NCBI GenBank assembly: GCA_031256015.1
Contig: JAIRRK010000174.1
Location: 1-19,237, forward strand
Direction of reading: 5' to 3'
Source of the DNA: Dysgonamonadaceae bacterium
GTDB lineage: Bacteria > Bacteroidota > Bacteroidia > Bacteroidales > Azobacteroidaceae
Length of the DNA: 19,237 nt
Shown here: piece after piece, positions 8,228-16,329 of the stretch
Layout of the letters: each line of letters begins with the position of its first letter
How positions within the stretch are numbered: the first letter of the stretch is position 1
Notes under the pieces: generated by a model
The model's database searches: none
Told to the model about the DNA's origin: nothing
Seen by the model: the letters and a program-made list of their open reading frames with translations, nothing else
Program-made: the position numbers and the translations under genes

Positions 8228-8716
8228 ATGAATAAAATAATTTCTAATATAGTTGTATGCTTTGGTTTAATCTTTTGTTTCTTTGTTCAGGCACAAGCAC
8301 AAGAAAGCACAACTATCATAGATTATTTGCAAACAGATTCGTCCGGCTCGGAAGGAATTATTCTGATTGAGTCGGACTCGAATATTACGGCATTGATAGG
8401 GAAACCGAATTCATCGGCTTCAGTGAATGAAAATAGTGGTCTCTTGGAAACAACAGGTTACCGTCTTCAGATATACATGGGAAATAATCCTCAAAATTCT
8501 CGCACTGAAGCATCTGCCAGACAAAGCGAAATTAAGAAAAAATACCCGGAAGTATCCACTTATCTGAATTATGATGCACCTAACTGGAAGCTTTTAGCCG
8601 GCGATTTTACAACCAGAGAAGAAGCTTCCGTGTTCAGGCAACAACTTCAAAAGGATTTTCCTCAATTCGGAAGAGAAATATATATTATTGTCGATAAAGT
8701 GAAAATACCTTTTTAA
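8228..8716 (+). CDS. Exported SPOR-domain protein
   Basis: 162 residues. A signal peptide (about 1-24, ending AQA) is followed by a short linker and a SPOR domain (about 76-162: YRLQIYMGNN, then a helix ARQSEIKKKYP, then WKLLAGDFTTREEASVFRQQL). SPOR domains bind denuded glycan strands, usually at division sites. No catalytic domain is present, so it is probably a small peptidoglycan-binding accessory protein. It lies 11 bp after tpiA and 12 bp before folE, clearly within the operon. Confidence 0.88.
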   Translation: MNKIISNIVVCFGLIFCFFVQAQAQESTTIIDYLQTDSSGSEGIILIESDSNITALIGKPNSSASVNENSGLLETTGYRLQIYMGNNPQNSRTEASARQSEIKKKYPEVSTYLNYDAPNWKLLAGDFTTREEASVFRQQLQKDFPQFGREIYIIVDKVKIPF

Positions 8717-8728
8717 TAAGGAATCAAT

Positions 8729-9313
8729 ATGGAATGGACTCCTGAAAATTTGGAGAAAAGAAAAGAACTCGCTTTTCATTACAAAAAAATATTGGAATTA
8801 TTGGGAGAAAACCCGGAACGGGAAGGTTTGCTGAAAACTCCTGATAGAGTCGCCAAAGCAATGATGTTCTTGACTCAGGGATACAAACAAGACCCCGGGA
8901 AAATTCTGTCTTCCGCTGTTTTTATAGAAGAATATAAACAAATGGTTATTGTGAAAGACATTGATTTTTTCTCCATGTGCGAACATCACATGCTTCCTTT
9001 TTTCGGAAAAGCACATGTTGCTTATATTCCGGATAATGCCGTAACCGGATTGAGTAAGATTCCCCGTATCGTAGATGTTTACGCCCGCCGTTTACAAATA
9101 CAGGAACGGATGACAACTCAAATAAAAAAGTGTATTCAGAAAACATTAAATCCCTTGGGCGTAATGGTTGTTTTGGAAGCACAACACATGTGCATGCAAA
9201 TGAGAGGAGTGGAAAAACAAAATTCAATCACAACGACATCCGATTTCACCGGTGTGTTCAATCAGGCAAAAACAAGGGAAGAATTTATTAGTCTAATCAG
9301 AGGACGAAATTAA
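8729..9313 (+). CDS. folE: GTP cyclohydrolase I (type IA, zinc-dependent)
   Basis: 194 residues. It converts GTP to 7,8-dihydroneopterin triphosphate, the first step to folate and also the entry to 7-deazaguanine synthesis. The zinc ligands are visible: Cys84 and His87 in [12 protein letters not shown], and Cys155 in QHMCMQMRG, so this is the zinc-dependent FolE rather than FolE2. The segments [18 protein letters not shown] and [10 protein letters not shown] are also characteristic. It is last in its operon. Its TAA (9311-9313) overlaps the stop codon of the convergent small gene in the tetranucleotide TTAA. Confidence 0.97.
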   Translation: MEWTPENLEKRKELAFHYKKILELLGENPEREGLLKTPDRVAKAMMFLTQGYKQDPGKILSSAVFIEEYKQMVIVKDIDFFSMCEHHMLPFFGKAHVAYIPDNAVTGLSKIPRIVDVYARRLQIQERMTTQIKKCIQKTLNPLGVMVVLEAQHMCMQMRGVEKQNSITTTSDFTGVFNQAKTREEFISLIRGRN

Positions 9314-9564
9314 TCTTTTATTTCTTCAAATTCGATGTATTCTCCCTCGTCCGAATCAATAATCTTTTTTGATTGAGATCGGAACGATTGGTCGGTGTTT
9401 CTTTGGTTGGTGGACTTTGAATCGTTGTAATTTTTTTCTCTTGTTTTGGAAGATTGATTGGAAAATCCTCCGAATAAGAAGCGTATAATTCCTTGAATAA
9501 TAGAGATTCCGAAGATGAGAAGAAATACAATTAATAGAAATATGAAGAACAGGAAATGGATCAT
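9310..9564 (-). CDS. Small single-pass membrane protein, DUF4834-like
   Basis: 84 residues. An N-terminal membrane segment (about 2-24) is followed by GIIRFLFGG and then a polar, low-complexity Ser/Asn/Gln/Lys-rich region ending in an acidic tail ([13 protein letters not shown]). From memory this matches the DUF4834 type found in Bacteroidetes, of unknown function. The protein probably has its tail in the cytoplasm. The start at 9564 follows a candidate promoter on the minus strand. The stop codon overlaps that of folE. Confidence 0.7.
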   Translation of the reverse strand: MIHFLFFIFLLIVFLLIFGISIIQGIIRFLFGGFSNQSSKTREKNYNDSKSTNQRNTDQSFRSQSKKIIDSDEGEYIEFEEIKD

Positions 9565-9590
9565 TCTTGTTGTTGATTAAAAACCGAATA

Positions 9591-9598
9591 CAAATATA
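9591..9598 (-). promoter_or_regulatory. Candidate -7 box for the DUF4834-like gene
   Basis: On the minus strand this reads TATATTTG, an exact TAnnTTTG match, 27 bases before the start codon at 9564. A TTTG lies only 13 bases further upstream (plus 9612-9615), too close for a normal -33 box. I could not identify a convincing promoter for the divergent hisS in the same 94-bp gap. Confidence 0.45.
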
Positions 9599-9658
9599 AA
9601 ACTATTTTGGGCAAAAGCAGATAGAGGAATAACAAAGATAAAAAAATAATTATAAAAT

Positions 9659-11023
9659 ATGCAAAAACCGACAATTCCTAAAGGAACAAGAGATTTTTCT
9701 CCCGAAGAAGTAGCTAAACGCAATTACATATTCGATACAATTCGGAATGTATTCCATTTATACGGATTTAAACAGATTGAAACTCCGGCGATGGAGAATT
9801 TGTCGACTCTGATGGGAAAATATGGAGAAGAAGGGGATAAGCTTCTTTTTAAAATTCTTAATTCCGGTGATTTCCTGAAAGATGTAAATAAGGAAGATAT
9901 CGAAAATAAAAATCTGAATCGCTTGACAAATCAAATGTGCGAAAAAGGGTTGCGTTATGATTTAACGGTTCCTTTTGCTCGTTTTGTTGTTATGCACAGA
10001 AATGAAATCACTTTCCCTTTCCGGCGATTTCAGATTCAACCGGTTTGGCGAGCCGATCGTCCGCAAAAAGGACGTTATCGTGAATTTTTTCAATGCGATG
10101 CGGATATTGTCGGCTCCGATTCGTTGTTGAACGAAGTTGAATTAATACGAATGATGGATGAAGTCCATAAACGATTGGGAATTCGTGTTTGTATTAAAAT
10201 GAATAATCGCAAAATTTTGACGGGAATCGCTGAAATTATAGGTGAATCGGATAAAATAACAGATATTACCGTCGCAATTGATAAACTGGATAAAATAGGT
10301 TTGGAAAATGTGAATATCGAATTGGCGGCAAAAGGAATTTCACAAAAAGCAATTACACAATTGCAACCGATAATTCTTCTGGCCGGATCGAATAGAGAAA
10401 AAATAACGATTCTGAAAAAGCTGCTCTCTCAATCAGAAATAGGAATGAAGGGAATCGAAGAAGTCGAAACTATTTTAAATAAAACCGATATGGTCGGTTT
10501 AAATAGTTCTCTGGAATTAGATTTAACTTTAGCTCGTGGATTGAATTATTATACAGGAGCTATTTTTGAAGTAAAAGCTTTGGATGTGGAAATCGGAAGT
10601 ATTACAGGCGGCGGACGTTATGACAATCTGACAGGAGTATTTGGCATGCCTGATGTTTCCGGAGTAGGAATATCCTTTGGAGCCGATCGCATTTTTGATG
10701 TGTTGAATCAGTTGGATTTGTATCCGAAAAGTTCATCTCAACGAACAAAAGTTTTATTTGTGAATTTCGGGGAAAAAGAAGTCGACTTTATTCTTCCGCT
10801 GTTGTCCCAATTGAGAGATGCAGGTGTAAATACAGAAATTTTTCCCGAAGCTGTCAAAGTGAAAAAACAAATGTCGTATGCCGATTCAAATAAAATTCCC
10901 TATGTTGCTATTGTGGGAGAAAATGAAATGCGAGATAATTCGATTCAATTGAAAAATATGGAAACCGGAGAACAAAAAAACATGTCAAAAGATGAATTGA
11001 TACAGTATTTTAATCTCGAGTAA
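9659..11023 (+). CDS. hisS: Histidine--tRNA ligase
   Basis: 454 residues, class II aminoacyl-tRNA synthetase charging tRNA-His. The N-terminal [11 protein letters not shown] is the family start. Motif 2 is [29 protein letters not shown]. The histidine-specific motif is [13 protein letters not shown], followed by [10 protein letters not shown]. The C-terminal anticodon-binding domain covers about residues 365-454. The ATG at 9659 is the only start compatible with the family N-terminus. The last 14 bp overlap the convergent methyltransferase gene. Confidence 0.97.
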   Translation: MQKPTIPKGTRDFSPEEVAKRNYIFDTIRNVFHLYGFKQIETPAMENLSTLMGKYGEEGDKLLFKILNSGDFLKDVNKEDIENKNLNRLTNQMCEKGLRYDLTVPFARFVVMHRNEITFPFRRFQIQPVWRADRPQKGRYREFFQCDADIVGSDSLLNEVELIRMMDEVHKRLGIRVCIKMNNRKILTGIAEIIGESDKITDITVAIDKLDKIGLENVNIELAAKGISQKAITQLQPIILLAGSNREKITILKKLLSQSEIGMKGIEEVETILNKTDMVGLNSSLELDLTLARGLNYYTGAIFEVKALDVEIGSITGGGRYDNLTGVFGMPDVSGVGISFGADRIFDVLNQLDLYPKSSSQRTKVLFVNFGEKEVDFILPLLSQLRDAGVNTEIFPEAVKVKKQMSYADSNKIPYVAIVGENEMRDNSIQLKNMETGEQKNMSKDELIQYFNLE

Positions 11024-11795
11024 CGATATAAAAAACACCGGTAGTAAAAAAATCTCTCAAATAAGGTATTGAGCGGATAATGGGAGATTGTTTTCTTACT
11101 TTCAAATTGAATTTGTATTTATAAATCGGATTGATAAAATAGTGTTCTTGATTCAGTATTTTGAAAGAGGTCCTTTTCAATATCTTCTCAAAGCGTTCAA
11201 TTGAAATCCCTGTTTCTTTTATTTCGGCTAATTTTTCCACATTTTCTCCGAAAGATTTAAGTACCTTTTTGTAAATGGGCATGGGTAATAAGTGAAAATA
11301 AGGCATTTGCGATAAGATTTTCCTTTTGCACATTTGTTGATGTCCTCCGAAAGGCATTTGCCAAGGAGGAAATCCGAAAAAAATAATCCCTTTCGGATGG
11401 AGTAAATTTTTCATTCGTTTCAAAAGTTTCTCCTGATTCGGAATGTGTTCTATCACATCTTTGAGGACGATAATATCAAATTTTCCGCCTAAATCCTTTT
11501 CTTCATCAATCAGATAAATATCTTTGGAAATTAATTGAAGTTGTTTCGTTTCAATGTAGTCGGATAATTTTTTACGTCCTTCTGCAATATAATTCTCATC
11601 CAAATCTACTCCGATACCCATACATCCTCTTTCAAGAAAAGCACTGAGAACTCCCGCTTGATTGCATCCGATTTCCAATACGCGGGTTTCGGGAACGATA
11701 GAATAAACTTCTTCAATAAAAGGAATAATATATTCCCGGGAAGTTATTTTCTGTATTTGGAAATATCGATCACTATCTGAATGAAACTCATACAT
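11010..11795 (-). CDS. SAM-dependent class I methyltransferase of unknown substrate
   Basis: 261 residues. The Rossmann SAM-binding motif I is [12 protein letters not shown] (about 39-50), the ribose-binding acidic residue follows in GVDLDENY (about 62-69), and the post-motif [14 protein letters not shown] is about 105-118. The C-terminal half has a [12 protein letters not shown] segment and a basic region. This is the small-molecule/UbiE-like superfamily, but the substrate cannot be inferred. It is transcribed alone on the minus strand, divergent from groES with a 271-bp gap and convergent with hisS. Confidence 0.85.
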   Translation of the reverse strand: MYEFHSDSDRYFQIQKITSREYIIPFIEEVYSIVPETRVLEIGCNQAGVLSAFLERGCMGIGVDLDENYIAEGRKKLSDYIETKQLQLISKDIYLIDEEKDLGGKFDIIVLKDVIEHIPNQEKLLKRMKNLLHPKGIIFFGFPPWQMPFGGHQQMCKRKILSQMPYFHLLPMPIYKKVLKSFGENVEKLAEIKETGISIERFEKILKRTSFKILNQEHYFINPIYKYKFNLKVRKQSPIIRSIPYLRDFFTTGVFYIVTRD

Positions 11796-11827
11796 AGCTT
11801 ATTTGCTCTTATTACTGAAATAAAACA

Positions 11828-11860
11828 CAAAGATAAGTTTTAATAATGGAATGATTTAAA
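11828..11860 (-). promoter_or_regulatory. Candidate promoter for the methyltransferase gene
   Basis: On the minus strand, TATCTTTG (plus 11828-11835) is an exact TAnnTTTG -7 box followed by TGTTTTA. A TTTA (plus 11857-11860) lies 21 bases upstream as a one-mismatch -33 box. The leader to the ATG at 11795 would be about 25-30 bases. Confidence 0.55.
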
Positions 11861-11944
11861 CTTTTATCATTTAAGATAAAAAAGAGAAGAAACCATGAAC
11901 AGGATGATAGTTTGATTGGCTTCTGTCAACGAGAAAAATTGACT

Positions 11945-11965
11945 TGTCGATTTGTAAATCTGACA
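11945..11965. promoter_or_regulatory. Imperfect palindrome upstream of groESL, candidate operator
   Basis: TGTC-GATTT (11945-11953) and AAATC-T-GACA (11956-11965) are complementary around a GT centre, with one unpaired T. It lies 27 bp upstream of the candidate groES -7 box, so it overlaps the expected -33 region. A shorter repeat, GTCAA-N9-TTGAC (11925-11943), lies just before it. Neither resembles the CIRCE element (TTAGCACTC-N9-GAGTGCTAA) that controls groE in many other bacteria. A regulatory role is inference. Confidence 0.35.
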
Positions 11966-11991
11966 TTGAATTAGTCAAATTGGCAGTTGTT

Positions 11992-11999
11992 TATTTTTG
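11992..11999 (+). promoter_or_regulatory. Candidate -7 box for groES-groEL
   Basis: TATTTTTG, followed by GC, matches TAnnTTTG exactly and gives a 5' leader of about 60 bases to the groES ATG at 12067. The nearest upstream TTG is 23 bases away (11966-11968), so the -33 element is poorly defined. Confidence 0.5.
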
Positions 12000-12066
12000 G
12001 CATAATCTTCGCAATTCGATTGATGAATAATAATACAATTATTAACATTTAAAATAGATTTTAATT

Positions 12067-12336
12067 ATGAACATTAAACCATTAGCGGACAGAGTGCTGG
12101 TAAAACCGGCAGTTGCTGAAGAAAAGACAGTAGGAGGAATCATAATCCCTGATTCAGCGAAGGAAAAACCTTTGAAAGGAGAAATTATTTCGGTAGGAAA
12201 AGGAACCAAAGATGAAGAAATGGTTCTTAAACCGGGCGATAACGTACTTTACGGTAAATATGCCGGAACTGAAATCGAATTGGAAGGAGAACAATATTTA
12301 ATTATGCGTCAATCAGATGTTTTGGCAATTATCTAA
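12067..12336 (+). CDS. groES: Co-chaperonin GroES (10 kDa)
   Basis: 89 residues. The heptameric lid of the GroEL chamber, cytoplasmic. The family start [14 protein letters not shown], the mobile loop region [17 protein letters not shown] (about 18-34) and the end [13 protein letters not shown] are all present. groEL follows after 36 bp in the same transcript. Confidence 0.98.
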   Translation: MNIKPLADRVLVKPAVAEEKTVGGIIIPDSAKEKPLKGEIISVGKGTKDEEMVLKPGDNVLYGKYAGTEIELEGEQYLIMRQSDVLAII

Positions 12337-12351
12337 AAAATAAAAACATAA

Positions 12352-14007
<1,656 letters not shown>

Positions 14008-14033
14008 TTTCTTTTTTAAAATAAAATGTTGAA

Positions 14034-14074
14034 AACAGGGAGTAAAGTCAATATTTGTGATTTTATTCCCTGTT
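14034..14074 (+). terminator. Stem-loop downstream of groEL (first of two)
   Basis: AACAGGGAGTAAA (14034-14046) pairs with 14062-14074 over 13 bp including one G-U pair, with a 15-base loop. It starts 27 bp after the groEL stop. There is no T-run after it, so it may act as an mRNA-stabilising or weak terminator hairpin, with the real stop at the second hairpin. Confidence 0.5.
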
Positions 14075-14152
14075 ATCTTAAAAACAATAGGATTCTGCCT
14101 TGAAATGATTCAATTATAAAAGTGTAAAAAAATATAAACTACCCAAATAAAG

Positions 14153-14194
14153 TCCCGACATAAATAGATATTTTCTTTTATGTCGGGATTTTTT
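14153..14194 (+). terminator. Rho-independent terminator between groEL and the sigma factor gene
   Basis: TCCCGACATAAA (14153-14164) is exactly complementary to TTTATGTCGGGA (14177-14188), with a 12-base loop, followed at once by six T (14189-14194). It would stop groESL transcription before the sigma factor promoter, whose -7 box begins 4 bp later. Confidence 0.88.
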
Positions 14195-14197
14195 CAT

Positions 14198-14205
14198 TAT
14201 TTTTG
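14198..14205 (+). promoter_or_regulatory. Candidate -7 box for the sigma factor operon
   Basis: TATTTTTG followed by C is an exact match to TAnnTTTG. The -33 position would fall inside the terminator stem (about 14173-14178), where no TTTG is present, so the -33 element is weak. The 5' leader would be about 100 bases, and I see nothing structured in it. Autoregulation by the sigma factor itself would need a different, unidentified motif. Confidence 0.45.
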
Positions 14206-14310
14206 CTTCGAAAAATATGAGTAAGAATGGTTAAGAGTCAAGAATATGACAAATAGACTTATCTGTAACATAAATTAAAAAGTTCAAATGAACTCACTTA
14301 TAGAAAATCA

Positions 14311-14865
14311 ATGAAACTATATAACGAAGACGATACTCTGAAAGAATTGCGCAGCGGCGATTCCGTAATACAGAAAAAAGCTTTTGAACAAGTGGTTGCT
14401 TATTACAGTGAAAAAATATACTGGCACATACGAAAAATGGTGCTGTCGCATGACGATGCCAACGACCTTCTTCAAAATACATTTATTAAAGCATGGATGA
14501 ATATCGATTTTTTCAGAGGAGATGCCAAATTATCGACTTGGCTCTACAAAATCGCAATTAATGAGAGTATCACGTTTCTGAACAAACAACGTTCATATAA
14601 TCAAATTTCGATGGATGACGATGACGTGTTTTTGGCCGATAAATTAGAAACGGATTCTTATTTCGATGGAGATGAAGCCCAATTGAAATTACAAAAAGCC
14701 ATATTGACATTGCCCGAAAAACAAAGAATCGTATTTAATATGAGGTATTTTGAAGAATTGACCTACGATGAAATTTCAGAAATTATGGGCACTTCGGTCG
14801 GAGCATTGAAAGCCTCTTACCATCATGCAGCAAAAAAAATTGAAGATTTTTTAAATCGAGATTAA
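14311..14865 (+). CDS. ECF-type RNA polymerase sigma factor
   Basis: 184 residues with the two-domain sigma-70 family layout. Region 2 is about 24-94 (DDANDLLQNTFIKAWMNI, then the -10 recognition part STWLYKIAINESITFLNK), followed by an acidic linker (100-124). Region 4 is about 126-181 (LPEKQRIVFNMRYFEELTYDEISEIMGTSVGALKASYHHA), a helix-turn-helix for the -35 region. No region 1 or 3, hence ECF type. It directs RNA polymerase to a small regulon. It is first in a three-gene set with a membrane protein and an exported Spy-like protein, suggesting control by an envelope signal. Confidence 0.93.
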   Translation: MKLYNEDDTLKELRSGDSVIQKKAFEQVVAYYSEKIYWHIRKMVLSHDDANDLLQNTFIKAWMNIDFFRGDAKLSTWLYKIAINESITFLNKQRSYNQISMDDDDVFLADKLETDSYFDGDEAQLKLQKAILTLPEKQRIVFNMRYFEELTYDEISEIMGTSVGALKASYHHAAKKIEDFLNRD

Positions 14866-14901
14866 ACCTTTTCCGAACAACAAAGTCTATTATAGAAGAA
14901 A

Positions 14902-14907
14902 AAGGAG
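14902..14907 (+). promoter_or_regulatory. Strong Shine-Dalgarno sequence before the anti-sigma-like gene
   Basis: AAGGAG, seven bases before ATG 14915. Other genes in this window lack an obvious Shine-Dalgarno sequence, as usual in Bacteroidetes, so this one stands out and supports 14915 as the start rather than the in-frame ATG 12 bases later. Confidence 0.6.
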
Positions 14908-14914
14908 ATAAAAA

Positions 14915-15286
14915 ATGAAAAAGAGTATGAATCAATTAGATAAGATTGTAAAAGATAATCCTTTTTTGGTTCCGGAAGGTTATTTTGAAGGATTAACCGA
15001 TAAGATAACAGCTCAATTACCCCCTAAAATTCAATTCGAACCACAGAAACGGAGTTTGTGGGACCAAGTAAAACCTTGGGTGTACATGGCAGCCATGTTT
15101 GCCGGAATTGCTCTCATGGTGAAACTATTTGTAAATTCACCGGTTGACACACAATCCACTTTTTCGTTAGCTTCCGATGCGGAAATAGAAGAATTCTATC
15201 AGTATTATGAAGAGCAATTAACAAAAAATGTTTATCACGAAGCACTTTATTTAGGAGAATTATATAACTACGATGACGCCGAATAA
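14915..15286 (+). CDS. Single-pass membrane protein, putative anti-sigma factor
   Basis: 123 residues. A cytoplasmic N-terminal part carries the short motif NPFLVPEGYFEGL (15-27), which I recall from Bacteroidetes proteins encoded next to sigma factors. One membrane segment follows at about 53-72 (VKPWVYMAAMFAGIALMVK), then an acidic extracytoplasmic tail (DAEIEEFYQYYEEQ and DDAE). Size, topology and position directly after an ECF sigma gene suggest an anti-sigma factor that holds the sigma at the membrane. I see no known anti-sigma domain such as a ZAS zinc motif, so this is inference from context. Confidence 0.6.
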   Translation: MKKSMNQLDKIVKDNPFLVPEGYFEGLTDKITAQLPPKIQFEPQKRSLWDQVKPWVYMAAMFAGIALMVKLFVNSPVDTQSTFSLASDAEIEEFYQYYEEQLTKNVYHEALYLGELYNYDDAE

Positions 15287-15301
15287 ATAAAAATTGAACA
15301 G

Positions 15302-15775
15302 ATGAAACGAAAATTAATATTGATTGTTTTATGTTTTGCAGCTTTTGGCTTATCAGCACAAAAACATACCGGAAAAAGCGATGAGGAGAGAGGAAAAGAA
15401 CGATTCGAAAAATTTCAGGAAGAAAGAATCTCGTATATTTCCCGGGAAATGAAATTGACCGAAGAAGAAGGAAAGTTGTTTTGGCCTTTATGTAATGAGC
15501 TGCAAATGAAAAAGTTTGAAGCAAATAAAGAACTGAGGGAGAAAATAAAAAAAATCAAGAAAACTTTAAAAGAAAAAAATAAAGCCAACGACGCCGAATA
15601 CAAAGAAATTATTGAATTAAGTGCTGAAGTGAAATTGAAAGAAGCTCAACTGGAAAAAGAATATACAGTTAAATTTCTTCAAGTTCTTTCTGCGGAAAAG
15701 ATTTTTCTTTATCGGAAAGCCGAACAGGATTTCGGCCGAAAAATGATGGAAAAGCGAAAATACAAAACCGATTAA
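15302..15775 (+). CDS. Exported Spy/CpxP-like helical protein, putative envelope sensor
   Basis: 157 residues. A signal peptide (about 1-19, ending LSA) precedes an almost wholly helical, highly charged protein. The segment MKLTEEEGKLFWPLCNEL (about 50-67) and the later FLQVLSAEKIFLYRKAEQDF (about 125-144) resemble the two LTxxQ-like repeats of Spy/CpxP/CnrX periplasmic proteins. One Cys (64) is present. By analogy with CnrX-CnrY-CnrH it may sense an envelope stress or metal and act through the preceding anti-sigma-like protein; this is inference. It lies 15 bp after that gene. Its TAA shares TTAA with the convergent ygjP-like stop. Confidence 0.65.
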   Translation: MKRKLILIVLCFAAFGLSAQKHTGKSDEERGKERFEKFQEERISYISREMKLTEEEGKLFWPLCNELQMKKFEANKELREKIKKIKKTLKEKNKANDAEYKEIIELSAEVKLKEAQLEKEYTVKFLQVLSAEKIFLYRKAEQDFGRKMMEKRKYKTD

Positions 15776-16329
15776 GGAATACGGATAGAAAAACCTTTTA
15801 ATTCCTTTCTTAGAGCCTGATTCTTTCCCTGTGTATATTGCTCAAGAAGATTCCAAAAAGCCGGGCCGTGATTCATCTCAATAGTGTGACAAAGTTCGTG
15901 CAACATGACATATTCAATAAGATGCCGAGGCAGAAGCATCAAATAAATCGAAAGATTAATTGTTCGATTGCGAGAGCAAGAACCCCATCGGGTTTTGCTC
16001 TTTCTTATTTTTACTTCTCTGTATTCGAATCCGTACTGTTGAGCCAAGCGATTCAAGGCATTTGGAAGATATTCTTTGGCTTGTTCCCGTAAAACAGCAT
16101 CGGATAGCTTCGGCGAAAGTGGATTGGTCTCTTGCAGAGATTGAAATTGATGAATAACCTTTTGCCTGTTCTCTCTGAAAAATCTTTCCGCAAAATCGAA
16201 ATTTCCTCTATACGGAACGGTTACGGTTACTTGTTGTCGACGAACACGAACGATGTATCTTTTCGCTCGGGGGTTATATCGGAATAAAACAGTCCCTAAA
16301 TCGGTATCGTTAATAATGTAATCGTTCAT
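15772..16329 (-). CDS. YgjP-type zinc metallopeptidase domain protein (DUF45)
   Basis: 185 residues, no signal peptide, so cytoplasmic. The zinc-binding motif H144-E-L-C-H148 is followed by His154 in NHGPAFWNLLEQY, and RWGSCSRNRTINLSIYLMLLP precedes it, the hallmark of the YgjP/WLM-like (DUF45) group. The active-site residues are all present, so it is likely a functional metallopeptidase, with substrate unknown. The start ATG (16329) overlaps the TGA of ygiQ in an ATGA, so the two are co-transcribed. Confidence 0.9.
   Translation of the reverse strand: MNDYIINDTDLGTVLFRYNPRAKRYIVRVRRQQVTVTVPYRGNFDFAERFFRENRQKVIHQFQSLQETNPLSPKLSDAVLREQAKEYLPNALNRLAQQYGFEYREVKIRKSKTRWGSCSRNRTINLSIYLMLLPRHLIEYVMLHELCHTIEMNHGPAFWNLLEQYTQGKNQALRKELKGFSIRIP

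Noticed and set aside
9565..9658. hisS promoter with TATTTTGG as -7 box
   Set aside because: It deviates from TAnnTTTG at the last bases and has no -33 partner, so it was not annotated.
11925..11965. CIRCE/HrcA operator upstream of groES
   Set aside because: The nine-base spacing of GTCAA-N9-TTGAC is reminiscent, but the arms do not match TTAGCACTC/GAGTGCTAA.
15774..15807. Terminator hairpin AAGGAAT/ATTCCTT at the Spy-like/ygjP-like junction
   Set aside because: Only 7 weak base pairs, a 20-base loop and no T-run; the match is what AT-rich sequence gives by chance.
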